A DNA stretch of 64,000 nt from Lantana camara (taxonomy: Eukaryota; Streptophyta; Magnoliopsida; Lamiales; Verbenaceae). The first letter of the stretch is position 1, and every line of letters starts with the position of its first letter. The position numbers and the translations under genes are program-made. Location of the stretch: NCBI GenBank assembly GCA_037501455.1, contig CM074857.1:107107501-107171500 (forward strand), written 5' to 3'. Below are positions 41,242 to 53,041 of the stretch, in pieces. The notes under the pieces are model-generated. The model saw nothing but the letters and a program-made list of their open reading frames with translations. It was not told the DNA's origin and did no database searches.

Positions 41242-43312
41242 AACTAATGTAAGTCTGTTTTTTTTTTCCTTTTCTGCGCCTTTCTTTTTTACTGTATTTA
41301 ATATTCAGGACTTTTCAAACTCTGTCTCACTTCTGAATTGATATATAGGCTGTTGAGCAATTCAAATCCGGCACAGTTTTTCATGAACAAGGTAAACCTC
41401 AAGTCTTTGCTATCTGCAGTGAAGAGAAACAAATTTGTCTTGAAAGTGTCATTTTATGGTTTTATATGTTAAGTGGGAAGATTAGAACCATTATATGAAA
41501 TTAAGTCTCTCTTTGGCACGTTTAAGACACTTAAAAATGCAGTTATCGGTTGCAGTTATCTTTCTTATTTTACTCAAAATGCATACAGAACATCCTCAGT
41601 CATTTGTTTTCCCCAGATAATTCTAACCCAATGCATTCGTCAGTTGCATTTGAAGAACTTCCCAATCTGAGGCATCCAGTTTGCCTATCTGACATACTCT
41701 ATGGAGTATAAGAGGAAAGAGTGATGAAAACCTGATTTTGCATGAGATGACAGGAAGATGCTCTTGTCCCCGTGATTTACGGGTGTCGTTGATGCTGCAG
41801 ACCAAATGGTGTTAGTGCTGAATTGCCTGATGTTTTTGGTCCTAAAACTTTGCTTCTACGGCCCACCACACTCTCTGAATTGAAGAAGGTGACCCCTACA
41901 TCTCTTTAAGGATACATTATTTTGGTAACAAAGTGAGAGTATGATTAAAGTTGGCAGATGCTCAATATGTTCTTCTTGTGATTTCAACCCATCTCCATCT
42001 CCAGGTTAGAGTTATGCAAGTTTGTATAGAGAGGAACATAACCACAAAGTTCTATTTATGGGGGGCATAATTTATTTCAACAAAAAATGTATACATTTTT
42101 ATCAACTAAAACCCATGCAGTTTCAGAAATTACCAATACCCCCATACCTTTGAGGTGAGATGACTGTGAGAAATGAGTCTTTGGTGTACATCAAAAGTGA
42201 ACTTGTAATAACTTTGATTGTAGTTGGTGTTGTCAATCAAAATTCAAAAGCAGAGACTAATGTTCTTGATATGATGATATATATTTTCAATGTTTCCTCC
42301 TTTACGGTGTAAGAGTTCATTGTGGAGAAGAAAAATTAGAGGTTTTTGTCTGCTAATGTTGTGTAAAGGTCTAATCTCATTAAACATTGAGAAGCCAATG
42401 GGAAAAGGACCTTGTCCCCATTAGAATGTGCACTGCACCATGCTATGTCCTTACTATTCTCCTTTTCTTTTTCTTTTTTCCGGCATCAACGTGGCTTACT
42501 CGTTACAATAATTAGTTATCTCATATTTTCGTTGTATTATAGGTATCTCAAAGGATGAAATAGTTGATTGTGAAATTTGAAGTTGCTTTATTCTCAAAGT
42601 TGATATTTAAACTTTTTACGTGTAATTAAAGGTGAATGAGTTTCTTTGAGTCTATTAAATCGTAGATGATGTTATTACTACTTATGACTTGAGTGCCCCA
42701 CTCACGTCACCATTTCCTCATTGGCAAATGGCAATGGGATGTCCCACTCTCCATTTGCTTAATGGAATTGCATCTCTTTATACAAAGAAAAGACGAGCAA
42801 TCATCCTTCGAAAAATATCTTTACGAGTAGGGACAGGCCATGAAAATAGTAGACTTGCTACATTAGTTTAAAGGTGGAGTTGAGGGGAATAAATTTATTT
42901 ATTTTTAATTAAAATTTATTTTTATATGTTAGTGGTTCGAATTTTTTTATGAGGTGATGTTGATTATGGAGCAATTTTAAATTTGTTTAGTCATCATAAT
43001 CGATGATAGATATTGATTTAGATAGAAAAAAATAAAATGAAATGAATGTAAAATATTGAAAAATTAAACTGAATTGCGATAACCATAACGCAAAATCTAT
43101 TTTCTTTTTCATGTTTCAATACCTAATATATTCTAAAAATTAAAAAATGTGTAATCGAAGGTTACTCATTCGTTCTTAATTAAATCGCAATAGTTTGAAA
43201 CTATGTTCAGGAAAATATATAAATAAATAAAATTCAGTCAGTTTTTTTTATATATAAATATATTTATTTTACCATTTGAGCTACCTAATATTCCAACCGA
43301 TATTAATATATA
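41242..43312. other. probable spliced 3' UTR of the PPR gene, then intergenic DNA
   Basis: AAT|GTAAGT at 41246-41254 is a strong donor site. Exon-like pieces bounded by AG and GT follow at 41349-41391 and 41801-41888. They do not continue the PPR reading frame and may be 3' UTR exons. From about 41900 no gene is visible; sequence turns AT-rich up to the MULE. Confidence 0.4.
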
Positions 43313-43393
43313 GGGCGAATTACATTTAGGTACCCTAAGGTTTGTCCTAATTACAAATCAGTCCCTCTTGTTTCGAAATTACATATTAGTCCC
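43313..43393 (+). repeat. left terminal inverted repeat of the MULE
   Basis: Contains, in order, ATTACATTTAGGTACCCTAA, GTTTG, TAATTACAAATCAGTCCCTC and CGAAATTACATATTAGTCCC. The right TIR repeats these inverted with small changes (CCCTGAGG for CCCTAAGG, one extra A). Confidence 0.9.
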
Positions 43394-44323
43394 CCATACT
43401 GACGGACCGTTTGAGGTCCTTCCTTGCCGTTAGTGCTCCGTTAATTTTGAGGCCTGAATTTCCGAAAATACCCTTGATTTTTTTGGAATATTATATTTAT
43501 GGGCGAAATGAGTTAAATACCCTCAGGGACTACATTGTTGATGTGGTATACCTAAGGGGTCGTTTTGTAAGTATATTCAAAACTCAGGGACTTGTATGTA
43601 ATAATTTTAGCTACTGTAAATTAGCCGTTTATAGCCGTTGGAATTGCCCCTCTATATATATGTGCTGCATTTTAACCCAATTTACACAGAAGAATCATGC
43701 CAAGCTCACGCAGCTCTGTAAGCACTCGTTTGGCAGCTTTGAAGTATCGAAAAGAAACGTGTAGGGCTCCAAATTGTAATCTTTAGACAACCATCAAAGT
43801 TGTTGAGAAGGATAATGCAAACAAAGGTAATTTTTTTATTGTTGCAACGAGCATGAGTTCTCACATTGGTGCCGTCCCATTGAAGAACCATTTTGTCATG
43901 AAGAAGAAGCTACGAGTGCCGCATCTCGATCAATTCCCAATGGAGAGGTTAAGGTTAATGTAATGGTGTTATATAAGCTTGTAATCTTTAACCTTTGTCT
44001 TCTAGCTATTTTCCTGTTCATCCATGTAATGAAATTGATTGCGTAATGTAATATGTCAACATTCAGTCTATCCTTGAATAAAAACATTAAAACTTCATAA
44101 CTTAACTGTCATTGTTTGTGCTAATACAATGAATAATCAAGCATCAACTTCACTGTCATTGTTCTTGGCAACAGTGAATTGACAGCAATTTTCAACCCCA
44201 AAATAGATGCACAAATCAGCAAAATAATGTATCGGACTACTCCACACAAAATGATAGAGGACATTTTCAGGCAAAAACAAATGGTTCAATTAATATTGAC
44301 CTAGTTAACTGTAATTAAACACC

Positions 44324-47300
44324 CTAGAACTTCCATAAACGTTTCAGTTGTGATGAAGTGAGGTCCAACTCCTTGTTGGTAGATCTCTGTGAAGAATCTG
44401 CTTTCTCTTTATGCTTTCTCAATGAAAAAGCAGTTGGCTGTGCAAAGGATGGCAAACCTTCGGCCCTGATGAATTTTGCCATAACCTTCTCTGTGTTACT
44501 TGGCTGAGAGAGCACCATCTTGGCCTTTCCTTTCTCCGTGTTTGATGCTGGTGGCTGGGAAGCAGATGGCTCTTGAATATGAAGACCTTTACCAGTGGAT
44601 GTATTCTTCTTATATTGCTTCTGCATTGCAACTCTCTTCTTCCTCTTAATTGGTTCTGGAAAATTAAAAATTAGAATTACAGTCAATATTGTAACAAGAT
44701 CCAGGTGCACATGTATAATAAACTTACTTAACAGTCGGTAAACTTGACAATTGCAGTACACTTATTTAAACTCAAATTTCACAATTACAAGTAAACCATA
44801 CCTGCAGCAAGTGAATTTAGCTCTAATATGTTCCTTTTTTTTTTTTTTTTCTGTTTGTTGTCATCTCAGGTACATCATTATCAAGATTCAAACCCTGGTT
44901 CACTGGAGCCTGATCCACTTGAGCTTCATATGCATCCAGATTGGCATATGCTTCATCCAACAGTGATGCATCCCATTGATCATTTAGCCCTGTATTTTCA
45001 TAACCTGCAACATTCATCCTTTGCTCACCAGTTTGCTGCAATACAGTACTTTTAGTAAGTAAAACTTAATGTCAGAAAAAAGAAAGTGAAATGTTGTAAA
45101 CAAAACCACCTGGAGTCTAGAAGGACAGGTCCTTTTGTTGTAACCAAGTTGTTGGCAGGTCTTGCACCTCACCACATTTGATCTCTTCAATACTTGACTT
45201 TCACCTGGTTCTTTTCTGAGGTTCTTCTTTGGTCTACCTGGAAGTCTCCTCTTTTGTGGTGGTAACAAATCTTTTGGTACAACTTCAGGCATCTCCTCCC
45301 AAAAAGCCTCATCAGGTATTGGACTTATCATGTGTTTGTAACATTCCATATAAGTGTTCACTGTGAAGACAGTGGTTGTATAATCCTCTAATTTCTCCTT
45401 TCTATATGCTATAAAGGTGTGTGCATGCTTACAAGGAACCCCACATATATCTCACTCCTTATATTGTCAAGACTTTGATATCATATCAACAACATAGTGA
45501 ACTGGTCCATCCTGGACTTCATACTTATCATCCCCAGCAATAAGTAATGAACAATTTCTATTATCATTTCTGATGGCATTCAACTTTTTAACCACAGTAG
45601 GCACAATTTTATTCTTCTATGTTTTACCTCTTGTTCTCCTTTGATTAAGCCTACTCATTATCTTAGCTCTTAAACCATCTACTAAAGCAAGAATAGGTTT
45701 ACCTCTTAGGCTTCCAATCCATGAGTTGAATGATTCAGAGATGTTGTTGGTACAGTGGTCATTTTTCAGTGATGGATCAAAGGCATGTCTACTCCACATG
45801 GATGCAGGAATCTGCTGAAGGTATTCATGAGCTCTGGGGTTGATCTCCTTCACTTTATCCATTGCAAATTTGAACCCTCTCCAGTTATAGCTTCTAGCAG
45901 CTTCCCAGAAATACTTCTTCAATGCATGACCAAGGAATTTGAGTCTGAAATTGGCAAAGATGTGTCTTGCACATCTCCTGTTATTAGCATAAGGAACAAC
46001 TTCTTTAATTGTTTCTGTCAAACCCTGCACACAGAAAAACAAAAATAACTGTTAAAGGATTAATGTGAATATGAAATGAATGAAAACACTTGTATATAAT
46101 TAACTGTACCTTTTGTCTATCACTCATAAAAGTCCAAGGTAAGTTTCTGTCAAAACCTCCCAACATTGTCCCAAGATTTTCAAAAAAAAAAAATGTCCAA
46201 CTCTCTTTATTTTCTGTTTCCACTACAGCATAGGCAAGTGGATACAACCCATTATTGCCATCTAATGCAATAGCAGCCAACAACACTTCACCATACTCAC
46301 CTTTCAAGTGACACCCATCAAATCCTAAGAATGGTGTGCAACCAGCAAAAAATCCTTTCTTCAAACTCTCCAGGCCAACAAAGAATCTCATGAATGTAGG
46401 AATTACATTCATACTGGGCCCATCAGGAATATGTGATTGCAAAGTCACAATATTGCCCTCATTGTACTGTTGAACAATTTTAGCATAATATGGCAGTTTA
46501 CCATAGGATTTAGTGTGACTTCCCTCTATCTCCTCTCTTGCCTTTAACCTTGCTCTGTAAATCTGCATGTATTTGGGGTTGATGTTGTACTTTAGCAACT
46601 TTGCCTCTATGTCCTTTGGAGTAAGATTAGGGGTTTTCCTAAGCCAATTCACCACCTTACTAGCTATCCATTCTATGCTAGCCTCCTTAGTACAATCACT
46701 CCTTAGACATGTATGAACACCATTGTATTTTTTGATTTGAAAAGTTCTATTATCACACATAACAGATGCATGCAATCTCCAATCACAACCCCAATTATGA
46801 CACTCAACCGTGACCCTCTTCAAATCATTTTTCCTCCTAATCATGTTAAATCCCTCTTGTATTACATAGTCCTTCAACCTTCTTCTTAAATGACAAACAT
46901 CTTTATAGTACAGACCTACCCTCAAGTTAACCCTCCCCCTCTCACTATCAAACTCTCCATCAGGATAATTAAAAGTCCCTTTAAGAGGATCATCTTCAAA
47001 TTCTTCAGCAGACACATTTTCAGGTTCACAGTGGTCATCTGATTCATAATTAGACATATCATTAGAGTCATTTGAAGCTTCCAGATCAATATTATCCTCA
47101 TTATCAATGTCAATTTCAGGAATGTACAGACTATCATCAGAATTATAGTCATTTTCAACAACCAAATCATTACCATCACAAACAGATTGTTTTTTCCCCT
47201 TTGTACACCTAACTTTGTCAATTTTCTTGCCTTTGGATTTGTTTTCAAGTGGTTTTTTCCCTCTAACCCGGCTACTGCTAGCTGCATTGTTAATTGAAGC

Positions 47301-47708
47301 ATGACCCTTGCTCTTATTAACACTGCCCCCACCCTCACTAACACTTCCATGACCAACAACACCCACATTACCAACATTTTCCAAGTTAATTGAAGCATCC
47401 ACATTCACATTCACAGTGTTCACTGCTGTATCATTAGACTTAGATACAACTTGTAAATCAAACACAGAATCATGTTTATTCAACTCAAACATTCTAAGGA
47501 CATCATGATCAGTCACCACATTCAATCTTCCCCTACCCCCAAATGTTGAAGCAATGAGATTATAAGAGTCATCATTCACATAGAAATGAAATAAATTCCT
47601 AACTTCAGCATGAAGGTCAATGATGCTAGACTTATCTGGATCGACATCATATAAGCTAGCAATTGTATCCTGCCAATGCACAACCACGGTGTAGGTTTTG
47701 AAGCCCAT
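44324..47708 (-). pseudogene. MuDR-type transposase, decayed
   Basis: Start taken at the ATG near 47708 (MGFKTYTVVVHW). Exon 1 runs to 46110, exon 2 begins at 46025, and further exons lie at about 45361-45110, 45035-44820 and 44660-44324. Present are an acidic linker, the MuDR N-terminal zinc-binding region (about 46900-46680: VTVECHNWGCDWRLHAS..HTCLRSDC) and the MULE transposase core (FLGFDGCHLKG, ALDGNNGLYPLAYAVVE, then RRCARHIFANF, NNISESFNSW). In the exon 2 frame there are stops at 45617-45619, 45467-45469 and 45452-45454, the last two inside the SWIM finger. The CCHC knuckle near 45165-45130 has Tyr for His (CKTCQQLGYNKRTC). Every change fits a G-to-A or C-to-T transition, so the transposase is probably inactive. 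A 60-codon C-terminal tail is still readable. Confidence 0.88.
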
Positions 47709-48429
47709 TTTACCTGTAGAGTCAGCAAAACCATCAGCCCTTAAATTGAAACACAACTAAACTGACATTTAGATTATAGAGAAAATTTCAATATACAAAG
47801 ATACCAAGCCAAAAAATTATGGCTTTTCTGTCGAAAAAGAACCCGTACAATCTCAACAAAGAAAATAAAAAATACCACAAAAACAAGGGTTTCTGATGCC
47901 TTAAAACAAAATTAAAAAGGTACCCGACTGTAAAATCAGTGTTTTCCAACTTCATAATACAACACAAAGCACGAAATTGTGTCATTTCTGACTAAAACCC
48001 ACGTTTTTCGATGTCAAAACCAAGATTTCATGGGGAAATTTGCTTGTACAGTAAAAAGCCAGGAACAATGAACATGCATGAGCTTCAGTTGCTTACCTAC
48101 ACCGAAGTAACCTGCAAATCTTCACACCTTATGCACCGTTTATGTGATCTTCTCAACCAAACGACCGAAATTGCAAATTCCCAGCTCAAATTTTCGGATC
48201 AGCAATGGAGGAAAATGAACCGGCACTAGGGTTTTCTCTCTCGTACCAAGGTGAAATGAGGTGAAGTGAATCTTGGACTTAGTGATATTTTTGGGATTGT
48301 AAATGATCTCAGATTTCACACATAAAGCATGAGGACTTTTCAAATAAAATTAATTAATTTTTTTTAACGTGAGGGTAAATAAGACTTTTTAACTTTTCCG
48401 TCAGGGATCTCATGCGAAACAGTGTTTTT

Positions 48430-48512
48430 AGGGACTAATATGTAATTTTCGAAACAAGAGGGACTGATTTGTAATTAGAGCAAACCTCAGGGTACCTAAA
48501 TGTAATTCGCCC
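48430..48512 (-). repeat. right terminal inverted repeat of the MULE
   Basis: Reverse complement of the left TIR, ending CTAAATGTAATTCGCCC at 48512, with the second copy of the 9-bp target duplication directly after it. Confidence 0.9.
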
Positions 48513-48521
48513 TAATATATA

Positions 48522-50100
48522 TTAATAATATTTATAGTATATTTATTTAAATAATATTTATTTGAACAGGTGTTAGAAGTTGGTGGAGCTTATTTCACTT
48601 GATCATTAGTAATATTAATGTCCCATGAAGGATATTTTCTTGTATCCTAATATACATTATGATATTGCTTATAAGGTAGATTAGAGTGTTGTGTGATCCC
48701 ATCATTACTTGACCTCATCTACATTGACACTTTCTTGAATTCTCATGGAAGCAAAATTGCCAAAACAATCCGAAAAGAAAAAAAAGCAACGAATAAAAAT
48801 ATCATTTTATCATATCATATTATGTTGGACATTCGTGTCAAATCTGTATCCAATATTCTTTATGTGAAAAAATAAAAATAAAAATCTGTATTGTCATATA
48901 TATATCATATCGTATCCGTATTGTCGTTTGCGTATTCGTGCATCATAGGAGCACATACATACCCACACACCTGTAATTATCATGTGAAATTTTGGAAAAA
49001 TAGCATCCTTAAAATTGGAATGTCTTGGGTGTGTACAAGATATGCATTTTAACCATTTATTTTGTTTGTCCAAGAAAGAAACTTTACTTCAAAAGATTTG
49101 CTAAGAATATAATAATCCCATGATTAAGGGTTTGTTAATGTTAAAATATTTCTTGGGATGGGGTGTTATAATTCTAGCCTATATCAGATTCAACTGAACC
49201 AGTATAATGATTAGGAGCTAATTATCATTAACGTACAATTTTAAAAAAATTATCAATTAAATAACAAATATAATATATATATCTATATTATTGATTGGAC
49301 TCAATATATGAGACTCCCACGTGCCCTTGAGATCATCTATTCGACAAATCATTCGAGACCATCTCTAGATCTCCGAACGGAAACATCAACATATAGGCAT
49401 TACATTATTGATTGAATTCAATTGAATCGGTTCTGAATTAGAATTTTCATATATCACTTAGGCAGTTAAATTTACCATTCTCCATTATGGAATGTTGGAC
49501 AGTTGGGTGCCTTTCAAATTAGTGTATCATCTTTTCCATAGCTGGACTTTCCAGCTAAGCATTACCCTTCTTTTTGTTTTTTCTATTCTCTGCTCTCATT
49601 ATCACTCTTCTTCTTCAACCTAACTTGCTCTTGATCATGGAATCATGGAGGTCTCTGCATTGCCCATGAAGAAGGGCAGAATAATCTTTTTCTGTTTTTT
49701 CTTTTCTTGAAATATGATTATGAATCTTTCTTTCATTTCATACTGAATTGAAACAAACTACTACTTCATCAAAAGCCAGAATTTCTCTTATATTTTTAGA
49801 TTTTCTGCAAAAAAAGCTTTCAACTTTGATCTTATCTTCAACAATAGGGCTTGTGGGTCTTCATTATTTGGCTTCAAAGAGCTCACAAGATATGCTTTTT
49901 GAAAAACCCTTTACATAAAACACTCAATTTTCTCATCCCCATTCTTTCTTGAAATTCTTTTCCCATATTTAAAAATTGCTTAAATTTACCAAAACCCTCT
50001 GAATGTAGCCAAAATTTTTAAAAAATAAGAAAAAGATCAGATTTTTTTTGCTATTACTGGATATGGATTACTTATAGGGTAGATGAAAGAAGACAGTTTC
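48522..50100. other. intergenic region upstream of the small CaaX gene
   Basis: No gene is supported. AT-rich up to about 49480. The stretch 49560-50080 is pyrimidine-rich with C/T runs (CTTCTTCTTCAACC) and could be promoter and leader of the gene starting at 50101. Confidence 0.45.
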
Positions 50101-51002
50101 ATGAGGGTTTTGTTTTGCAAGATCCATTGTCCATATATCTGCTTCTGTAAGCCCTCTGCTGCTCATATTTACACTTCAGCCCCATTGAAATTACAAAACA
50201 CCCCTCATCATGTTGCTCAGCCTACACACTTTGCTGTGTGTAATGACACTGATAAGTCATCTTCTGAAGAGGGCATGAATGGGAAGCAAGAAAGTAAGAA
50301 TTATGAGCTTAAGAGCTGCATTAGGAAGCGCCCTTGTAGGGCCCACGCAGAGGAGGTTGATGCCGGAAAGAAGAGAGTACAATGGATCGATAACTTGGGG
50401 AAAGAACTTGCTGAGATCAAGGAGTTTGAATCTAGGTGCTTGAAATTTTTGAATCCTTTTCTTGTTTGATTTGAACCATGTTTCAAAATTATTGAGTTCT
50501 TGCATGTGTAATTGTTGGTTTTTACATGGATTGAGCTTTTTAATTCACTACGAATACTATACAACGATAATTACACTGACATACCCTGAGGTTTGAAGTG
50601 ATTACACAAACTTACCCGAACACATTGAGGTTTGCTTATTACATGCTATCACAGTCATAAATCGAAGTTCAAATATTCGGGAGTAATTATTTTAAGGTGC
50701 AACAAGGTATTTATAGAAAAGTTAGACGATAATGTCAAATCTCATCGATGAAGATGTAATATAGATTCTTTGACTGGTGAAGTTTTTGTAATTAAATGAA
50801 ACATGCCATTGTAATTATCCCTACTATATAATATATCATATGGAATTTGCGAGTTCTTTGTATTTGAGAATTCTGTCATTGTATTTTGCTAGATTTACAA
50901 CTTTCTTGTTTTCTAATGTCAATTTGTTTAATTTGCCTTAGTGAAACAGGGGATACAGACAATGAAGAGGAAAACAGCCGCTGTCTTTGTGTAATTCTGT
51001 GA
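50101..51002 (+). CDS. small two-exon protein of unknown function with C-terminal CaaX-like motif
   Basis: Exons 50101-50435 and 50942-51002 join in phase (TCT AG|T) at a GT-AG intron and give 131 residues. The ATG at 50101 is preferred over the in-frame ATG at 50083 because MRVLFCKIHCP starts the region that looks conserved in plant homologues. The N-terminus is cysteine-rich (FCKIHCPYICFCKPS); the middle holds LKLQNTPH and a basic stretch KKRVQWIDNLGKELAEIKEFE; the C-terminus is acidic and ends RCLCVIL. CVIL fits a CaaX box with leucine last, suggesting geranylgeranylation and membrane attachment. I recall similar uncharacterised plant proteins but no function. A MITE occupies the intron. 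Confidence 0.75.
50565..50821. mobile_element. fold-back MITE in the intron of the small gene
   Basis: The left arm is GATAATTACACTGACATACC, then TGAGGTTTG, ATTACACAAACTTACCC. The right arm ends AAGTTTTTGTAATTA..ATTGTAATTATCC. Flanks share TACTATA on both sides, consistent with a short target duplication. The left arm aligns well with the MULE TIR (ATTACA..TACCCTGAGGTTTG..ATTACA). Confidence 0.7.
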
Positions 51003-53041
51003 TACTGATCATCACTAAGACTTAATCAGAAACTGGATTGAGTTGAAAGGCATTACGAGACCTTGCTTCAACAGTTTGATTCCGAGGATATATCAAATAC
51101 GACGGAGACGATCATCCCTCCTCGCGACTAAATTCAGAATCTGCAATGAGATTTTTGCGTGCACCAATTCGATGACGATGAAGATTTGTTGGATTCTTTG
51201 CATTCAAAATGAGATCGAAAGATCCTTACTAGCTTGTGATTAGCATTGGGTGTTTGTTGTGTATAATCTTTAAGGTCATGTTTGCATTGTTGTAAGGCAA
51301 TTCGTCGAAGAGAATTTTGAATGACCGTCTCATCTAAAGACACAGATTTATTGAATATTTGACATCTCTAGCACCAAGTGAAATGTGGATACAAGCAAGA
51401 AATGCATTAAGAAACTGGATTTCTTCTATTTCTTTGGTATTATAGATGGTATCTATATATTTTTTGATTCTACAGCCCATTTATATGGGTCGAGCCTGGT
51501 CAGACCACTAAAATGTAAAACTCTTTCTAACAATGATAGGTGTTTACTCAGAGACTCAAACACGAGATTTCAGGTTAAATTAACTTAGCGACGAACCGTT
51601 AAACTACATCACTTGGTAGTATTATAGATCGCATACATGGTCACATTGAAAATGCTCTAAATTAGTTCGACTAAATTCACTAATCACATGGTATGTATAC
51701 TAACAAGTATAAAATATTTATTAACGTGATTAACATTAATTTAGCCGAGTCAAATTCAAACAAAATAAAGTCATGGAACCATCGATGAATATTTTAGAAA
51801 GATTTACTAGAAATAGAAATTCTTAATTCAAGAAATTAATAAAATAATTTGACGCCAGAAGTAATTATATCAACAATAACTTGTTGTAGCCTAAAGGTTT
51901 CACTACTATGCTAGTGATTGTACCGAAAAATGACTAAGTAACCTCCTCGTATTTTAGACTACCCATGATCCTCATATTCCTAAAATTGACTAAGGCAAGG
52001 GCTCGTCATACCAAGTGCCCAGCTCGTAAGTGCTTGACATAACTCCTAAAATTGACTAAGGGAAGTCCTCGTTCTGTCGAGGGCCCAGCTCGTAAGTACT
52101 AAGCATAACCCCTTAAAATTGGCTAAGGGAAGAGCTCGATTTGTAAGTGCTCGGTGTGTTAACGCTCGCTCTTGGGCGCTTAGCGCGAGCCCAACGTCGA
52201 CGGTTATCCTCACTCGCCAACCACCCCACGACCTAAGTACGTGGTCCGCGATTCTCGCGCCCACTATGTCAAAATCGAGGTCGCGCCAGCTCGAACGATG
52301 AATATAAATATCAATTCTTTCACCGGGATAAGGGGACACACAAAAATACATACCGAAACTCTGCCGAAATTTCAACTCAACTCGCTTCAATCCAAATAAT
52401 CGGATTTGGTAAAAGAACCCACATTTAACTGATTCGTCGGAGATTCAAAGCCGATTACACATTTTCAAAGGCGACTAATTTCTGGCGTTATCAGCTAGCT
52501 TAACTAAAGATTCGTGTTCAAGTTTTTGAATATACAGCTATCATCGATAGGAATAACCGAAAAACTTAATGCTCAAATATCATCATCTTGACAAAAATAG
52601 AATGTCAATGCTTCCCACTATATGATAATGCTCTTTATCCAGAATTCATTTTTAATTTGGAAGCCTTACTTGTCATCTTAAGTCAATTTGAAATTGATTA
52701 CAGAGCAATACATACATAAATATAGTTATCTTATTGTTTGCTTTTAATTGTTTTAGAGTTCAAATTTAGATATTTTTGGCCCAAATTCTTTATCTTCCTT
52801 AGAGCTAAACCACCTGAAGTTCAGCATAATTACAAAAAACTCCTCTTATTTTTTCAAAAAATTACAATCACACCCCTGAAATTTGATCCACACCACAAAA
52901 AATGTTACACTTGTTGGGTGGTGGGGACTGAAGTTCACCACACACGAACAAGCATGGCATAAAAATGCCATTGTTGCCAGCTACACTTATTTTATTAAGC
53001 CTAACTTCTACAAGAAAAGAAAAAAGAAGAATCTTGAAGCT
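51003..53041. other. intergenic region between small gene and first P450
   Basis: Contains probable 3' UTR of the small gene (to about 51250), AT-rich DNA, the 66-bp tandem repeat at 51979-52160, and a GC-richer patch (52160-52300) with ACGCTCGC and GCGCGAGC words. That patch, with the repeat, resembles the edge of a decayed gypsy LTR. No gene is supported. Confidence 0.5.
51979..52160. repeat. three tandem 66-bp units
   Basis: Units start at 51979, 52045 and 52111, each with CCT(T)AAAATTG(A/G)CTAAGG followed in the first two by GCCCAGCTCGTAAGT. The third is cut short. They differ by several substitutions, so the array is not new. Confidence 0.8.

Larger units (their letters stand above)
43313..48512 (-). 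mobile_element. Mutator-like element (MULE) with long TIRs
   Basis: A 5,200-bp element starts GGGCGAATTACATTTAGG and ends with its reverse complement. It is flanked by the perfect 9-bp duplication TAATATATA (43304-43312 and 48513-48521). The terminal inverted repeats match well for about 80 bp (43313-43393 against 48512-48430). The internal part codes for a MuDR-type transposase on the minus strand. Nine-base target duplications are diagnostic of the Mutator superfamily. Confidence 0.93.

Noticed and set aside
47788..48343. Small frames near the right end of the MULE
   Set aside because: They lie in the subterminal untranslated region of the element and have no matching exons or motifs.
52883..53041. 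N-terminal extension of P450 copy A by 53 residues
   Set aside because: The hydrophobic anchor expected at a P450 N-terminus begins with the ATG at 53042, matching copy B.
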